Assembly (NCBI RefSeq): GCF_028640845.1 | Contig: NC_080540.1 | Span: 94,352,061-94,416,060, forward strand | Source of the DNA: Ahaetulla prasina | Lineage: Eukaryota > Chordata > Lepidosauria > Squamata > Colubridae | Direction: 5' to 3' | Length of the DNA stretch: 64,000 nt | In this document: piece by piece, positions 11,052 to 21,459 of the stretch | Position numbering within the stretch: the stretch's first letter is position 1 | How the letters are laid out: the number at the start of each line of letters is the position of its first letter | Made by a program: the position numbers and the translations under genes | Notes under the pieces: generated by a model | The model's database searches: none | Told to the model about the DNA's origin: nothing | The model's input: the letters and a program-made list of their open reading frames with translations, nothing else

Positions 11052-11231
11052 ATATATATAGGTACACATTAATGACAAAACGAAACAATCAGTAAAAAAA
11101 AGAAAAGGAAAACAATAGTAAGAGAAAAAGGAAAATCAAACACAAAATCTAGCTTACATTTTATATTTATAAGTAGTCACTTGATTTGCTAAAAATATAT
11201 TTAATTAGATACAAAACATTATTGGAAACTA

Positions 11232-11564
11232 TAAAATCTATGCTAAAGAAGAGCATATTTCTTCATCCTTAGAAGTGGAAAAGAACAGATAAGTCACACA
11301 CTTCCAAAAAGCAATCCCTAATATCTGGAATAATTATTACGGAATATTTATTATTTTAACCAACCCACATGTACAAGTAAGCCATAATTCCCCACAGACA
11401 GTTAGATCCCAGACCTTGGGTATATAATTCAAAAGCAGCAATAGGTTAACAGCTTTAACATTTAAAGATTTCCCCATAAATCTACTTAAAAACATTCAAG
11501 TCCTGAGCCAAAAAATTGTCAACTATATTATATGAGTGTCACTTCACTCATTTTACACTTCCAA
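11232..11564. repeat. Block A, first copy of a 333-bp duplication
   Basis: Repeated at 14661-14993 with about half a dozen substitutions. It has no open frame or transposon signature. Its second copy sits just beyond the far end of the PLE body, so the PLE and the LINE end lie between the copies. Confidence 0.9.
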
Positions 11565-11759
11565 CATGATGGGGGTTGTTAATCGACCCTTTTTAAACAT
11601 TCCCAGTAAACTTTAAAAGAGTCTCTGTTTGAATTAGTCTCAAATTATAAACATCATATTTAGTATTCTTTAAGATCTTAAATACATGTTGCTATAACTC
11701 TGCATTCCAAAGTTCCTTCAAAGAATTTAATGATGATTTCACTATTTATATTAAAAAAA

Positions 11760-12229
11760 TGGATAGCAAGCTTAGAACGTGTCCAGAAATATTTTACAAG
11801 AAGAGTTCTCCATTCCTCTGTAAACAACAAAATACCTTATCCCACTAGACTTGAAATCCTGGGCTTGGAAAACTTGGAACTCCATCGCCTTCGACAAGAC
11901 CTAAGTTTAACTCATAGAATCATCTATTGTAATGTCCTTCCTGTCAAAGACTACTTCAGCTTTAATTGCAATAATACAAGAGCAACCAATAGATTTAAAC
12001 TTAATGTCAACCCGCTTTAATCTAGGCTGCAGAAAATATGACTTCTGTAACAGAATCATCAGTGCTTGGAATACTTTACCTGACTCTGTGGTCTCTTCTC
12101 ATAATCCTAAAAGCTTTAACCAAAAACTTTCTACTATTGACCTCACCCCATTCCTAAGAGGACCATAAAGGGCGTGCATAAGCGCACAAACATGCCTACC
12201 GTTCCTGTCCTATTGTTTTTCTTTTCTTC

Positions 12230-12235
<6 letters not shown>
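11760..12235 (+). pseudogene. CR1-like LINE C-terminal coding end and 3' UTR (family D, copy 1)
   Basis: The translation crosses two frames. The first part has VQKYFTRRVL, RLEILGLENLELHRL and a following R-rich segment; the second ends with RIISAWNTLPDSVV and an IDLTPFLRGP stop. This is the terminal region of a Jockey-superfamily LINE (CR1/L3 or Rex1-like). The 3' UTR begins with GGGCGTGCATAAGCGCAC and runs into (TA)n, where a PLE is inserted. The missing 3' end (GCTTATACCTTTATATACT... GTTGTGACAAAAATAAATAA) appears at 15182-15270, after the PLE. Confidence 0.75.

Positions 12236-12306
<71 letters not shown>
12232..12306. repeat. (TA)n microsatellite at the PLE junction
   Basis: About 75 bases of uninterrupted TA, directly joining the LINE 3' UTR to the PLE terminus. 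Open frames through it are low-complexity artefacts. Confidence 0.97.
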
Positions 12307-12309
<3 letters not shown>

Positions 12310-12360
12310 GGTCTTTGGTTATTCGGGTTTTCTCCCGCGTAAAATTGGAAGTGTCTTGGC

Positions 12361-12394
12361 GACGTTTCGACGAAGTCTCATTCGTCATCTTCAG
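12361..12394 (-). ncRNA. Hammerhead-like core H1 in PLE-1
   Basis: Minus strand: CTGAAGA, one extra T, GACGAA, loop TGAGAC, TTCGTC, GAAA, CGTC. GACGAA and TTCGTC pair perfectly (6 bp stem II). The two core strands match hammerhead positions 3-9 and 12-15, followed by a GTC cleavage triplet. Stem III could form only as a self-complementary ACGT, implying a dimeric form as proposed for minimal hammerheads in retroelements. The extra T after position 9 departs from the canonical core. Confidence 0.55.
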
Positions 12395-12516
12395 GCTTCA
12401 GCTTCGTGCTTCTGGGAGCAATATATATATTTGTTTTCTGAGGTTTTCGCGGGTGTTTGTATGTAGGTCTTTGGTTATTCGGGTTTTCTCCCGCGTAAAA
12501 TTGGAAGTGTCTTGGC

Positions 12517-12550
12517 GACGTTTCGACGAAGTCTCATTCGTCATCTTCAG
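12517..12550 (-). ncRNA. Hammerhead-like core H2 in PLE-1
   Basis: Identical to H1 over the whole core, 156 bp away in the tandem terminal repeat. Two tandem copies on one transcript are what dimeric processing would need. Confidence 0.55.
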
Positions 12551-12779
12551 GCTTCAGCTTCGTGCTTCTGGGAGCAATGTGTGATCGCAGCTGTTTCTTC
12601 CTTTTAACTGCTAGTGGGGGTTTGAACTGATTGGGTGGGAGCTTGGCTGTGCTCTGATTGGATGGGGTTTTTTCTGTGCTCTGATTGGCTGGGGGTGTGT
12701 CCTGTGTTGGTGGGGGCTTGGTTGTGCTCAGTCTAGTCTGTGCTGCAGGGGATTTGAGCTGGTGAGCTTCATAGCTGTT

Positions 12780-14655
12780 GTTTGGCTTTGTGGTGGTGCT
12801 ACATCTTCATAGTGGGTGTCAGTCTGCTGCATGTATGGATTGGAGGGTTTGAAATGGCTAATGTTGCAGCTGCGGTCTGGCTTCTGGTCCTTGGTCGTGC
12901 TTCATGATCAGTGTGGGTTTGGGTCTGCTTTCTGGGTGGATGTGTGGTGGTGACATCCTGTGTGGACCTCGTGAGTGTGGGTCTGGTGTCATTCCTCGTG
13001 TTAGGGACTCGTTTGTCAATAAGGGCGGGTTTCCAAATGGCTGGTAGGCGGGAGGTATCATCTCGTTTGTTCATGCTGTGTGGGCGTTTTTCTATCTCAA
13101 TGGCTTCTCTGATTATTCTGTTGTTAAAGTGTTCAGTTTTGGCGATAGTTCTGGTCTTTTTAAAGTCAATATCATGTCCTGTGACTTTAAAGTGTTGGAC
13201 CAGGGAAGAAGTTAGTTCCTCTTTTTGAATGAGTTCTTGTGTTCTTCAATGCGTGCACTTATTCTTCTGTTGGTTTGTCCAATATATGTGGTGGGGCAGG
13301 CGGTGCATGGGATTTCATATACTCCTTGATTTTCTAACTCAATTTTGTCTTTGGGGTTTCTTAGGATGGTGGATATTTTTCTGTTTGTGCAGAATGCTGT
13401 CTTGATGTTGTGTTTGTGGAGGATCTTGCTGATTCTGTCTGTGGTGCCTTTTATATATGGGAGGAGGGCTGTGCCGTTTTCTTGTTCTCTGTCTTGGATT
13501 TTAGTGGGGGTTCTTTTGGATTAGCTTGGTAATCTTATTTCTTTGGAATCCATTGGATGTTAGTACGTTAGTGAGAGTGTCTAGTTCGGTTTTAGGTGTT
13601 GTTCATCAGCTAAGCATTTTGTTCTGGAGATGAGTGTCTTGGCTCTGAGTTGATCTGTGCTGGGTGGTGGTGTGAGAGTGCATGCAGATAGCGGTTTGTG
13701 TGTGTTTTCTTCTGGTAGATGGTGTGTCCTAGGGAGCCATTGGGTTTCTGTAGACTAAGACATCCAGGAAGGAAGTTGGTTATTAACTTCTGTTTCCATG
13801 GTGAACTGTATTTTGGGGTGTAGGCTATTGAGGTGTGTGAGGAAGTTTTCAAGTTTTCTTTCCCGTGTGGCCAGATTATGAAGGTGTCATCTACATATCT
13901 GAGCCAGAGTTTGGGTTTGTGATCAGATTTTTCTAGTGCTTGGGTTTCAAAGTGTTCCATGTAGAGTTGGCAATGACAGGTGAGGGGGTGATCCCATGGG
14001 TGCTCCTTCTTTTTGTTTGTATTTTTGTCCATTATAGATGAAGTATGTGTTGGATAGGCAGTGGTTGGTCAGATCTAGGATGTGCTTGGGGGGGTTATAT
14101 TTGTTTTGGATAGCTGTCAAGGCTTCTTTGATTGGCACTTGGGTAAAGAGGGATATGACAGCAAAGCTCACGAGTAGGTCGCTGGGCTGTAAGTTTTGTT
14201 TCTTTATGATCTCTATGAACTGGAATGAGTTTTTTACGTGTGAGGTGATGGATTCTGCATAGGGCTGTAGTTGTTTGGCGAGAAATTTGGCTAGGTTTTG
14301 TAGAGGTGAGCCTATGGAGCTGACTATGGGTCTGAGTGGGGGTTCCTTCTTTGTGTATCTTGGGAGGCCATAGAGCTTAGGGCATCTGGATGATTTCTCT
14401 CTGGGAATGATTCTTTGTTGGATTTCTTCGCTGATGGGGAGGCTTTTATTTTGGATCTAGTGGTTTTCTAGGTAGGTGGTGGGGTCTGTGTTTAGGGGCT
14501 TGTATGCAGGGTCTTGGAGTAGGTTGGTTAATTTGGTTTGGTAGTCAGATGTGTTCATAACCACCGTGGCGTTGCCCTTGTCTGCTGGTAGGATTATTAT
14601 GCTGGTATCTTTTTCAGGTTAAGTAGTGCTGTCTGTTCCTCTTTGGGTAAGTTGC
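12780..14655 (-). pseudogene. PLE-1 reverse transcriptase and GIY-YIG endonuclease, broken
   Basis: The coding sequence is scattered over several frames. RT pieces include LPADKGNATVV (about 14600), SLFTQVPIKEAL (about 14150), KEGAPMGSP (about 14000) and the catalytic RYVDDTFIIW (about 13890). Further on come a GVYEIPC segment and YIGQTNRR (about 13330-13250), the GIY-YIG nuclease with its Cys pair and Arg, followed by a tail rich in Arg and Thr. RT plus C-terminal GIY-YIG is diagnostic of endonuclease-bearing Penelope-like elements. Frameshifts and stops show that it is dead. Confidence 0.85.
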
Positions 14656-14660
14656 TTTTG

Positions 14661-14993
14661 TAAAATCTATGCTAAAGAAGAGCATATTTCTTCATCCTTA
14701 GATATGGAAAAGAACAGATAAGTCACACACTTCCAAAAAGCAATCCCTAATATCTGGAATAATTGTTACTGAATATTTATTATTTTAACCAGCCCACATG
14801 TACAAGTAAGCCATAATTCCCCACAGACAGTTAGATCCCAGACCTTGGGTATATAATTCAAAAGCAGCAATAGGTTAACAGCTTTAACATTTAAAGATTT
14901 CCCCATAAATCTACTTAAAAACATTCAAGTCCTGAGCCAAAATATTGTCAACTATATTATATGAGTGTCACTTCACTCATTTTACACTTCCAA
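14661..14993. repeat. Block A, second copy
   Basis: Matches 11232-11564 at roughly 98 percent by eye. The left junction (TTGCTTTTG-TAAAATC) is the PLE-1 break; the right junction (CTTCCAA-ATCC) joins block B. Confidence 0.9.
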
Positions 14994-15961
14994 ATCCATC
15001 CTTGAAAATAATAAATATGCTTGAGCCTAATACTTTGTTTTGCAACATATTTGTTCCATTTATGTTCTTTTAAAAGAAATTAAACATAATAAAATGGGAC
15101 AGCCCTTTGGTGCCCAGGGCATTGCATTGTGGACCAGGATTTTGAAAATTTTATTTACTGTTGCTTTGGTTTGTCTTTATATATATATGCTTATACCTTT
15201 ATATACTATATAACCTTTCTGTATGATACTTACATATATTGTTGTGACAAAAATAAATAAATAAATAAATAACCTAAAATGCATTCCAATACTGATTGCA
15301 ATGTGGGAGTTTTAGGAACTGCTAATATGTTAAGATCTCACTGACAAATCAATATAGGTTTTTACTGAAGGTGCAGCCAATTCACAATTTTAAAGAATCA
15401 AATTCCTTCTCCAGTATCTCAAATGGTTCAAAAACTTGATTGCTGATAAGTTACTTCAAAGTATTAATACCTAGTTCACCACAATAAACAAAAATAAATA
15501 AATAACCTAAAATGCATTCCAATACTGATTGCAATGTGGGAGTTTTAGGAACTGCTAATATGTTAAGATCTCACTGACAAATCAATATAGGTTTTTACTG
15601 AAGGTGCAGCCAATTCACAATTTTAAAGAATCAAATTCCTTCTCCAGTATCTCAAATGGTTCAAAAACTTGATTGCTGATAAGTTACTTCAAAGTATTAA
15701 TACCTAGTTCACCACAATAAACAAAAATAAAATTTACCATTGTTTTTAATTGGAATGATTCCAAAATGTAAAAATATTACATGAATATTAATACATTATA
15801 CTTCCACCCCAACATCTTCCAATTATGTCTTATAGTATTTAATGTAGGCAATATAATGGAATTGTGGTTTAAAAAAAATCACAATTTAAAAAATGTGATT
15901 ATCTTCCTGCTATCTGTCATTTGCAAATGGACACACACACACTAAACATGTTTTCATGTTT

Positions 15962-15969
15962 AAGTAAAA

Positions 15970-16047
<78 letters not shown>
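15962..16047. repeat. (AAAT)n microsatellite
   Basis: About 20 AAAT units. The corresponding place in unit II (near 18365-18400) has only a short imperfect run, so this tract expanded after the duplication or contracted in the other copy. Confidence 0.95.
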
Positions 16048-16049
<2 letters not shown>

Positions 16050-16605
16050 ATAAAGTCAGAAATCTCTCCTCATCTTATTCTGGTTCACTCCCATTTCAAA
16101 ATTCCAAATCCATCCTTGAAAATAATAAATATGCTTGAGCCTAATACTTTGTTTTGCAACATATTTGTTCCATTTATGTTCTTTTAAAAGAAATTAAACA
16201 TAATAAAATGGGACAGCCCTTTGGTGCCCAGGGCATTGCATTGTGGACCAGGATTTTGAAAATTTTATTTACTGTTGCTTTGGTTTGTCTTTATATATAG
16301 TATCTTCTCTCTTCTTTGTCTAGTTTTAGCTGCAGTTATGTTTCATTCTGAAATGATTTCTATGTTTGATCTTTAGTGTTGTTTTTCTCTAGGCATAAAT
16401 TAATGCAATTTATCTCCTTTGCTTTCCTACCTGTGAATCTCTTCTGATTTCTGATTGGCCACAAGGGAATGTGTAGAGGTGCTTACTCTGATCCAGCAGG
16501 TTTCTTCCTAGGTGTAATTTAGCTCTTAAAGAAGACAAGGTAAAGTGTGGGAAATGAAAAAGGGGGGTGTTAGTAAATCAAATTAAATTAAACACTATTC
16601 CCAGG

Positions 16606-16609
<4 letters not shown>

Positions 16610-16637
<28 letters not shown>
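16610..16637. repeat. (TTG)n microsatellite
   Basis: GTT units, longer here than at the homologous positions 16823 and 18959, giving three allele-like lengths in one locus. Confidence 0.9.
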
Positions 16638-16638
<1 letters not shown>

Positions 16639-16893
16639 TTTCATTAGAAATCATTTCATTGTGTTTTCTTTCCTAAAGTCCATGTTTATTAGAAAAGAAT
16701 TCAAGGAACCAAATATAAGATGAGTATAAATTCCTTCAATGATACTGAAGAATATAGAATAAGCAAGTTATAAGGTGTGTTATGAAAGTTCGACATTATT
16801 TAAATTAAACACTATTCCCAGGTTGTTGTTGTTTTTTCATTAGAAATCATTTCATTGTGTTTTCTTTCCTAAAGTCCATGTTTATTAGAAAAG

Positions 16894-17147
16894 AATACTA
16901 GAGCAACTAATAGATTTAAACTTAATGTCAACCGCTTTAATCTAGATTGCAGAAAATATGACTTCTGTAACAGAATCATCAGTGCTTGAAATACTTTACC
17001 TGACTCTGTGGTCTCTTCTCATAATCCTAAAGCTTTAACCAAAAACTTTCTACTATTGACCTCACCCCACTCCTAAGAGGACCATAAGGGCATGCATAGC
17101 GCACAAACGTGCCTACTGTTCCTGTCCTATTGTTTTCTTTTCTTCTT

Positions 17148-17152
<5 letters not shown>
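16894..17152 (+). pseudogene. CR1-like LINE 3' end (family D, copy 2)
   Basis: A second copy of 11973-12235, from AGAGCAAC through ATTTTAC-type coding end to the GGGCATGCATAGCGCAC UTR. The frame is broken by small deletions. It runs into (TA)n in the same way as copy 1. Confidence 0.8.

Positions 17153-17238
<86 letters not shown>
17150..17238. repeat. (TA)n microsatellite, left of PLE-2
   Basis: Nearly 90 bases of TA between the LINE UTR and the PLE-2 terminus. Confidence 0.97.
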
Positions 17239-17241
<3 letters not shown>

Positions 17242-17292
17242 GGTCTTTAGTTATTCGGGTTTTCTCCCGTGTAAAATTGGAAGTGTCTTGGC

Positions 17293-17326
17293 GACGTTTC
17301 CACGAAGTCTCATTCGTCATCTTCAG
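17293..17326 (-). ncRNA. Hammerhead-like core H3
   Basis: As H1 but with one stem II base changed (G to C at 17301 on the plus strand), which removes one of six stem II pairs. CTGAAGA, GAAA and CGTC are intact. Confidence 0.45.
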
Positions 17327-17625
17327 GCTTCAGCTTCGTGCTTCTGGGAGCAATGTGTGATTGCAGCTGTTTCTTCCTTTTTAACTGCTAGTGGGGGTTT
17401 GAACTGATTGGGTGGGAGCTTGGCTGTGCTCTGATTGGATGTGGGTTTTTTTTGTGCTCTGATTGGCTGGGGGTGTGTCCTGTTTGGGTGGGGGCTTGGT
17501 TGTGCTCAAATTAGTCTGAGTTGCAGGGGGATCTGAGCTAGTGAGCTGCACTGCTGCTGTTTGGCTTCGTGTTCGTGGTCGTGCTACATCTACACACATT
17601 GCTCCCAGAAGCACGAAGCTGAAGC

Positions 17626-17659
17626 CTGAAGATGACGAATGAGACTTCGTCGAAACGTC
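17626..17659 (+). ncRNA. Hammerhead-like core H4
   Basis: Plus-strand copy, identical to H1 in CTGAAGA, the 6-bp GACGAA/TTCGTC stem, GAAA and CGTC. It faces H3 across the 505-bp element. Confidence 0.55.
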
Positions 17660-17740
17660 GCCAAGACACTTCCAATTTTACGCGGGAGAAAACCCGAATA
17701 ACCAAAGATCTACATACAAACACCCACGAAAACCTCAGAA

Positions 17741-17743
<3 letters not shown>

Positions 17744-17808
<65 letters not shown>
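17744..17808. repeat. (AT)n microsatellite, right of PLE-2
   Basis: AT tract directly following CTCAGAAAACA, the PLE outer end, and running into the lost LINE-D 3' end GCTTATACC. Confidence 0.95.
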
Positions 17809-17811
<3 letters not shown>

Positions 17812-19135
17812 TTATACCTTTATATACTATATAACCTTTCTGTATGATACTTACATATATTGTTGTGACAAAAATAAATAAATAAATAAATAACCTAAAA
17901 TGCATTCCAATACTGATTGCAATGTGGGAGTTTTAGGAACTGCTAATATGTTAAGATCTCACTGACAAATCAATATAGGTTTTTACTGAAGGTGCAGCCA
18001 ATTCACAATTTTAAAGAATCAAATTCCTTCTCCAGTATCTCAAATGGTTCAAAAACTTGATTGCTGATAAGTTACTTCAAAGTATTAATACCTAGTTCAC
18101 CACAATAAACAAAAATAAAATTTACCATTGTTTTTAATTGGAATGATTCCAAAATGTAAAAATATTACATGAATATTAATACATTATACTTCCACCCCAA
18201 CATCTTCCAATTATGTCTTATAGTATTTAATGTAGGCAATATAATGGAATTGTGGTTTAAAAAAATCACAATTTAAAAAATGTGATTATCTTCCTGCTAT
18301 CTGTCATTTGCAAATGGACACACACAAACACACACACACACACACTAAACATGTTTTCATGTTTAAGTAAATAAGTAAAATAAAGAAAGATAAATAAATA
18401 ATATAAAGTCAGAAATCTCTCCTCATCTTATTCTGGTTCACTCCCATTTCAAAATTCCAAATCCATCCTTGAAAATAATAAATATACTTGAGCCTAATAC
18501 TTTGTTTTGCAACATATTCGTTCCATTTATGTTCTTTTAAAAGAAATTAAACATAATAAAATGGGACAGCCCTTCGGTGCCCAGGGCATTGCATTGTGGA
18601 CCAGGATTTTGAAAATTTTATTTACTGTTGCTTTGGTTTGTCTTTATATATAGTATCTTCTCTCTTCTTTGTCTAGTTTTAGCTGCAGTTATGTTTCATT
18701 CTGAAATGATTTCTATGTTTGATCTTTAGTGTTGTTTTTCTCTAGGCATAAATTAATGCAATTTATCTCCTTTGCTTTCCTACCTGTGAATCTCTTCTGA
18801 TTTCTGATTGGCCACAAGGGAATGTGTAGAGGTGCTTACTCTGATCCAGCAGGTTTCTTCCTAGGTGTAATTTAGCTCTTAAAGAAGACAAGGTAAAGTG
18901 TGGGAAATGAAAAAGGGGGGTGTTAGTAAATCAAATTAAATTAAACACTATTCCCAGGTTGTTGTTGTTGTTTTTTTCATTAGAAATCATTTCATTGTGT
19001 TTTCTTTCCTAAAGTCCATGTTTATTAGAAAAGAATTCAAGGAACCAAATATAAGATGAGTATAAATTCCTTCAATGATACTGAAGAATATAGAATAAGC
19101 AAGTTATAAGGTGTGTTATGAAAGTTACGACATTA
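17808..19135. repeat. Local duplication, unit II (blocks C2-D2-B3-E2)
   Basis: Same order as unit I without the extra 233-bp repeat and with a short AAAT tract. A (CA)n run near 18323-18344 is longer than in unit I. Block B here is at 18459-18652. Confidence 0.88.
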
Positions 19136-19198
19136 TTTAAATTAAACAAAACAACGACTTATTTAATTTAATTGTTAAACATAACAGCCTTCTAAGTA

Positions 19199-19253
19199 AT
19201 TTTTTTTTATTATTTATATCCCGCCCTTCTCCGAAGGGCGGCTTACACTATGT
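19199..19253 (-). mobile_element. L2-type 3' stem-loop tail, fragment
   Basis: A T-rich tail followed by CCCGCCCTTCTCCGAAGGGCGG and CTTACA, the same 3' end as the SINE at 21128. Only the last 50 bases remain. Confidence 0.6.
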
Positions 19254-19259
19254 AAATAA

Positions 19260-20960
19260 TTCAACTGGAAAGGTTTTTATAAATTCAAAATGTTTCTGGA
19301 GCATATTCCAAATTGATTCAAAATCTTAATCATCGGAAAGGTTTTTAAAGATTCTCCCACATGAAAAAGAAAAGAAAATGTGCTTTCCCCCCCCCCCCAT
19401 ACAATGCCAAACACTCACTCTCAAATAAAATGCTATCATTGAAAACCGTTTGGCTTTAATGGAAGGTTTTATGTTAGAAATACCGCACACTTAAAAGAAT
19501 GCTAGAGAGCTGAATATTGGTGCAAATGATTTAGCTAGGCCCAGCAAGTGATTGCTGGCAGCTTTACCATTTACTTTTTTGAGTTCCTGGGCAGCTGATG
19601 GGTGTCCATTTGCTCTCAATTTGTTCACCAAGTTTGAACACCTCTTTCCACACTTCTGCTTGAATAAAACTTAATGCTGCAGCTTAATGGTACCCAATTT
19701 CATTTCATTCCAGATCCTAGCAGCTCTAAGTTGAGCTCTTATCATCAAGTAATCATTTGCGAGATAAAGCTTTACTGAAAGTTTGGAATTAGTTTTGGGC
19801 TTCGGAGCCATGAAAGTCTAAACTAGTTTGGGATGCTGCCTTATCAAGTAGATACAGACCAATAATGGATGAATGGTGGGGGAGGAGGTTTATCTGACTT
19901 TGATCCTACTATCACTAAGTAGCTGATTCAGGCACGAGAAGAAACTTATTTGCCAGAAGGTTCATGAGGTTTAGGATAAAGTATAGAAAAGTTAGGGCTA
20001 GTTTAGATTTATTTATATCGAACGATTTTCCCTAACTTGGGTTCTGCGCTTAATAACTTAGATTTGGACAAGACTTTGGACACCATAGGCAAGGTTGAAC
20101 AATTTGGATACCATTTCATCAAAGCTTAAGAAGGAGCTACAGCTAGGGAGGTGGAGATGGCTATGCCTTAAGTGATACCTAAGCCGATTTATTTTATTTG
20201 CTCTTATCTCTTAGATTACATTCATTATTTGTCCTTAAATCTATCTCTGAAATGCTCAAGGGCTATTTTTTGATGGTGAATGTTTTCGTTTGTTTGTTCA
20301 TTTGTTCAGTTTTTATTCCAATGGAAGAAGTCTCTGTGCAAAGTTCTGCTCAGAAAACTCTTGTTAGCATAAACAGAAATCTCTTCTTTGATCTGCCTAA
20401 ACTTTTTCTTACTTATGAAGTTTCAGCATGGAATGCTCTTCATCTGGTTCAGATCATGCTGTTTCAGCACCAACCCATTTATTTTTTTTAAAAAAAAAAT
20501 TGGCCAGTGATTGTATGTAGGTAGATGATTTTGGATAAGACTGAAATGATGAGCTAAGCATAATCTGGGTGCCACTTATGGTGACATCATTGTTGCCAAA
20601 CATGGTCACTTCAATACAGCCGAGGCCTCATATTGAGTCGAATGTTATGTAGGGAATTTGGGATTCTGCAATTGATGACTTCTGTCTTAATCTTACCAAT
20701 GGGATTTATAAAGCCTCTGGAATCTGTACATTTACTGTTCCCTCCTAAATGTAATTTGCAATGCTTAAGGCAGTGCTTAATTAAAAATAGCTTCCATGTG
20801 GATTTAGATATGTGATAAAGTCTTAGTTGGCTTTGACTGAATATGACTTGGGGACTACTTTTGCCCAATCATTAAAAAGGCTCTTCTTTTAAAAATAGAC
20901 AAAAGCTGCATATGCTAACAGAAGGCAAATTTTGCAAACAGGCAAAAAATGTTTATAGAA
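19260..20960. other. Low-repeat intronic stretch
   Basis: No transposon, RNA gene or coding segment was recognised. A C run lies at 19388-19399. Small open frames have no familiar motif. Confidence 0.45.
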
Positions 20961-20963
20961 ACA

Positions 20964-21452
20964 TTCCTAAGAAACATTCCTAAGAGGTCTATAAGGGGCG
21001 TGCATAAGAGCACCAACGTGCCTACCGTTCCTGTCCTAATGTTCCCTTTGATTGTATCCAATTTCATATAGTTATTACATACTTATGATTATATTTATGC
21101 TTATATATCGTATAGTTATTTCATGCTTCTGGTGGCTCATCAGGCTAATGCAGCCTGTTATTAACAGCAATATTGCCTGCAATATTGCAGGTTCAAGTCC
21201 CACCAGGCCCAAGGTTGACTCAGCCTTCCATCCTTTATAAGGTAGGTAAAATGAGGACCCAGATTGTTGGGGGGCAATAAGTTGACTTTGTATATAGTAT
21301 ACAATTGGATGAAGACTATTGCCTGACATAGTGTAAGCCGCCCTGAGTCTTCGGAGAAGGGCGGGATATAAATGCAAATAAAATAAATAAATAAAAATAA
21401 ATAAATATATACTGTTGTGACAAATAAAATAAATAAATAAAAATAAATAAAG
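20964..21452 (+). mobile_element. CR1-like LINE family D 3' UTR, split by a SINE
   Basis: It starts with AAGAGGTCTATAAGGGGCGTGC, matching the UTR at 12160-12200, continues to about 21127, and resumes at about 21406 with ACTGTTGTGACAAATAAAATAA, the family D 3' end. A tRNA-derived SINE occupies the gap. Confidence 0.75.
21128..21405 (+). mobile_element. tRNA-derived SINE with an L2-like tail
   Basis: The head is tRNA-like (GGTGGCTCATCAGG as box A, GGTTCAAGTCC as box B). The body has CTCAGCCTTCCATCC and AAAATGAGGACCCAGATTG, shared with the SINE at 60350. The 3' end is CCGCCCT (21338-21344), a 13-base loop, AGGGCGG (21358-21364) and an A-rich tail, matching the L2 stem-loop. This implies mobilisation by the L2 machinery. 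Confidence 0.8.
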
Positions 21453-21459
21453 TATGAAG

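Larger units (their letters stand above)
12307..14658 (-). mobile_element. Penelope-like element PLE-1 (family i)
   Basis: On the minus strand the order is RT, GIY-YIG endonuclease, a basic C-terminal tail, then two tandem copies of a terminal repeat at the low-coordinate end (12307-12420 and 12464-12577, offset 156 bp), each with a hammerhead-like core. The head-to-tail terminal repeats resemble the pseudo-LTR of PLEs. The 5' part of the body is cut off at about 14658, where duplicated block A begins. The RT section starts with the ILPADKGNATVV motif found in PLE proteins. Confidence 0.85.
14991..16893. repeat. Local duplication, unit I (blocks B1-C1-D1-B2-E1)
   Basis: Block B (AAATCCATCCTTG... 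to TTTGTCTTTATATA) occurs at 14991, 16106 and again at 18459. Block C begins with the lost LINE-D 3' end (15182-15270) and continues to 15494; about 233 bp of it is repeated in tandem at 15504. Block D (15731-16103) contains an expanded (AAAT)n. Block E (16300-16800) is followed by a partial repeat to 16893. The C-D-B-E order recurs at 17808-19135. Confidence 0.88.
17239..17743. mobile_element. PLE-2: short PLE derivative with inverted ends
   Basis: About 505 bp. The left end is the PLE terminus on the minus strand, and the right end is the same terminus on the plus strand, so the ends are inverted repeats each holding a hammerhead-like core. Between them lies only the C-terminal tail and 3' region of the family i PLE. 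It sits between two (TA)n tracts inside the LINE-D 3' UTR; RT and endonuclease are absent. Confidence 0.8.

Noticed and set aside
12143..12584. Open frames made of Ile-Tyr repeats at the (TA)n tracts (also 17027, 17109, 42622, 44117)
   Set aside because: Translation of microsatellites; no coding evidence.
12890..13228. Plus-strand open frame with hydrophobic stretches suggesting a membrane protein (also 41396, 41780, 43442)
   Set aside because: These are antisense shadows of the PLE coding strand, repeated at each PLE copy.
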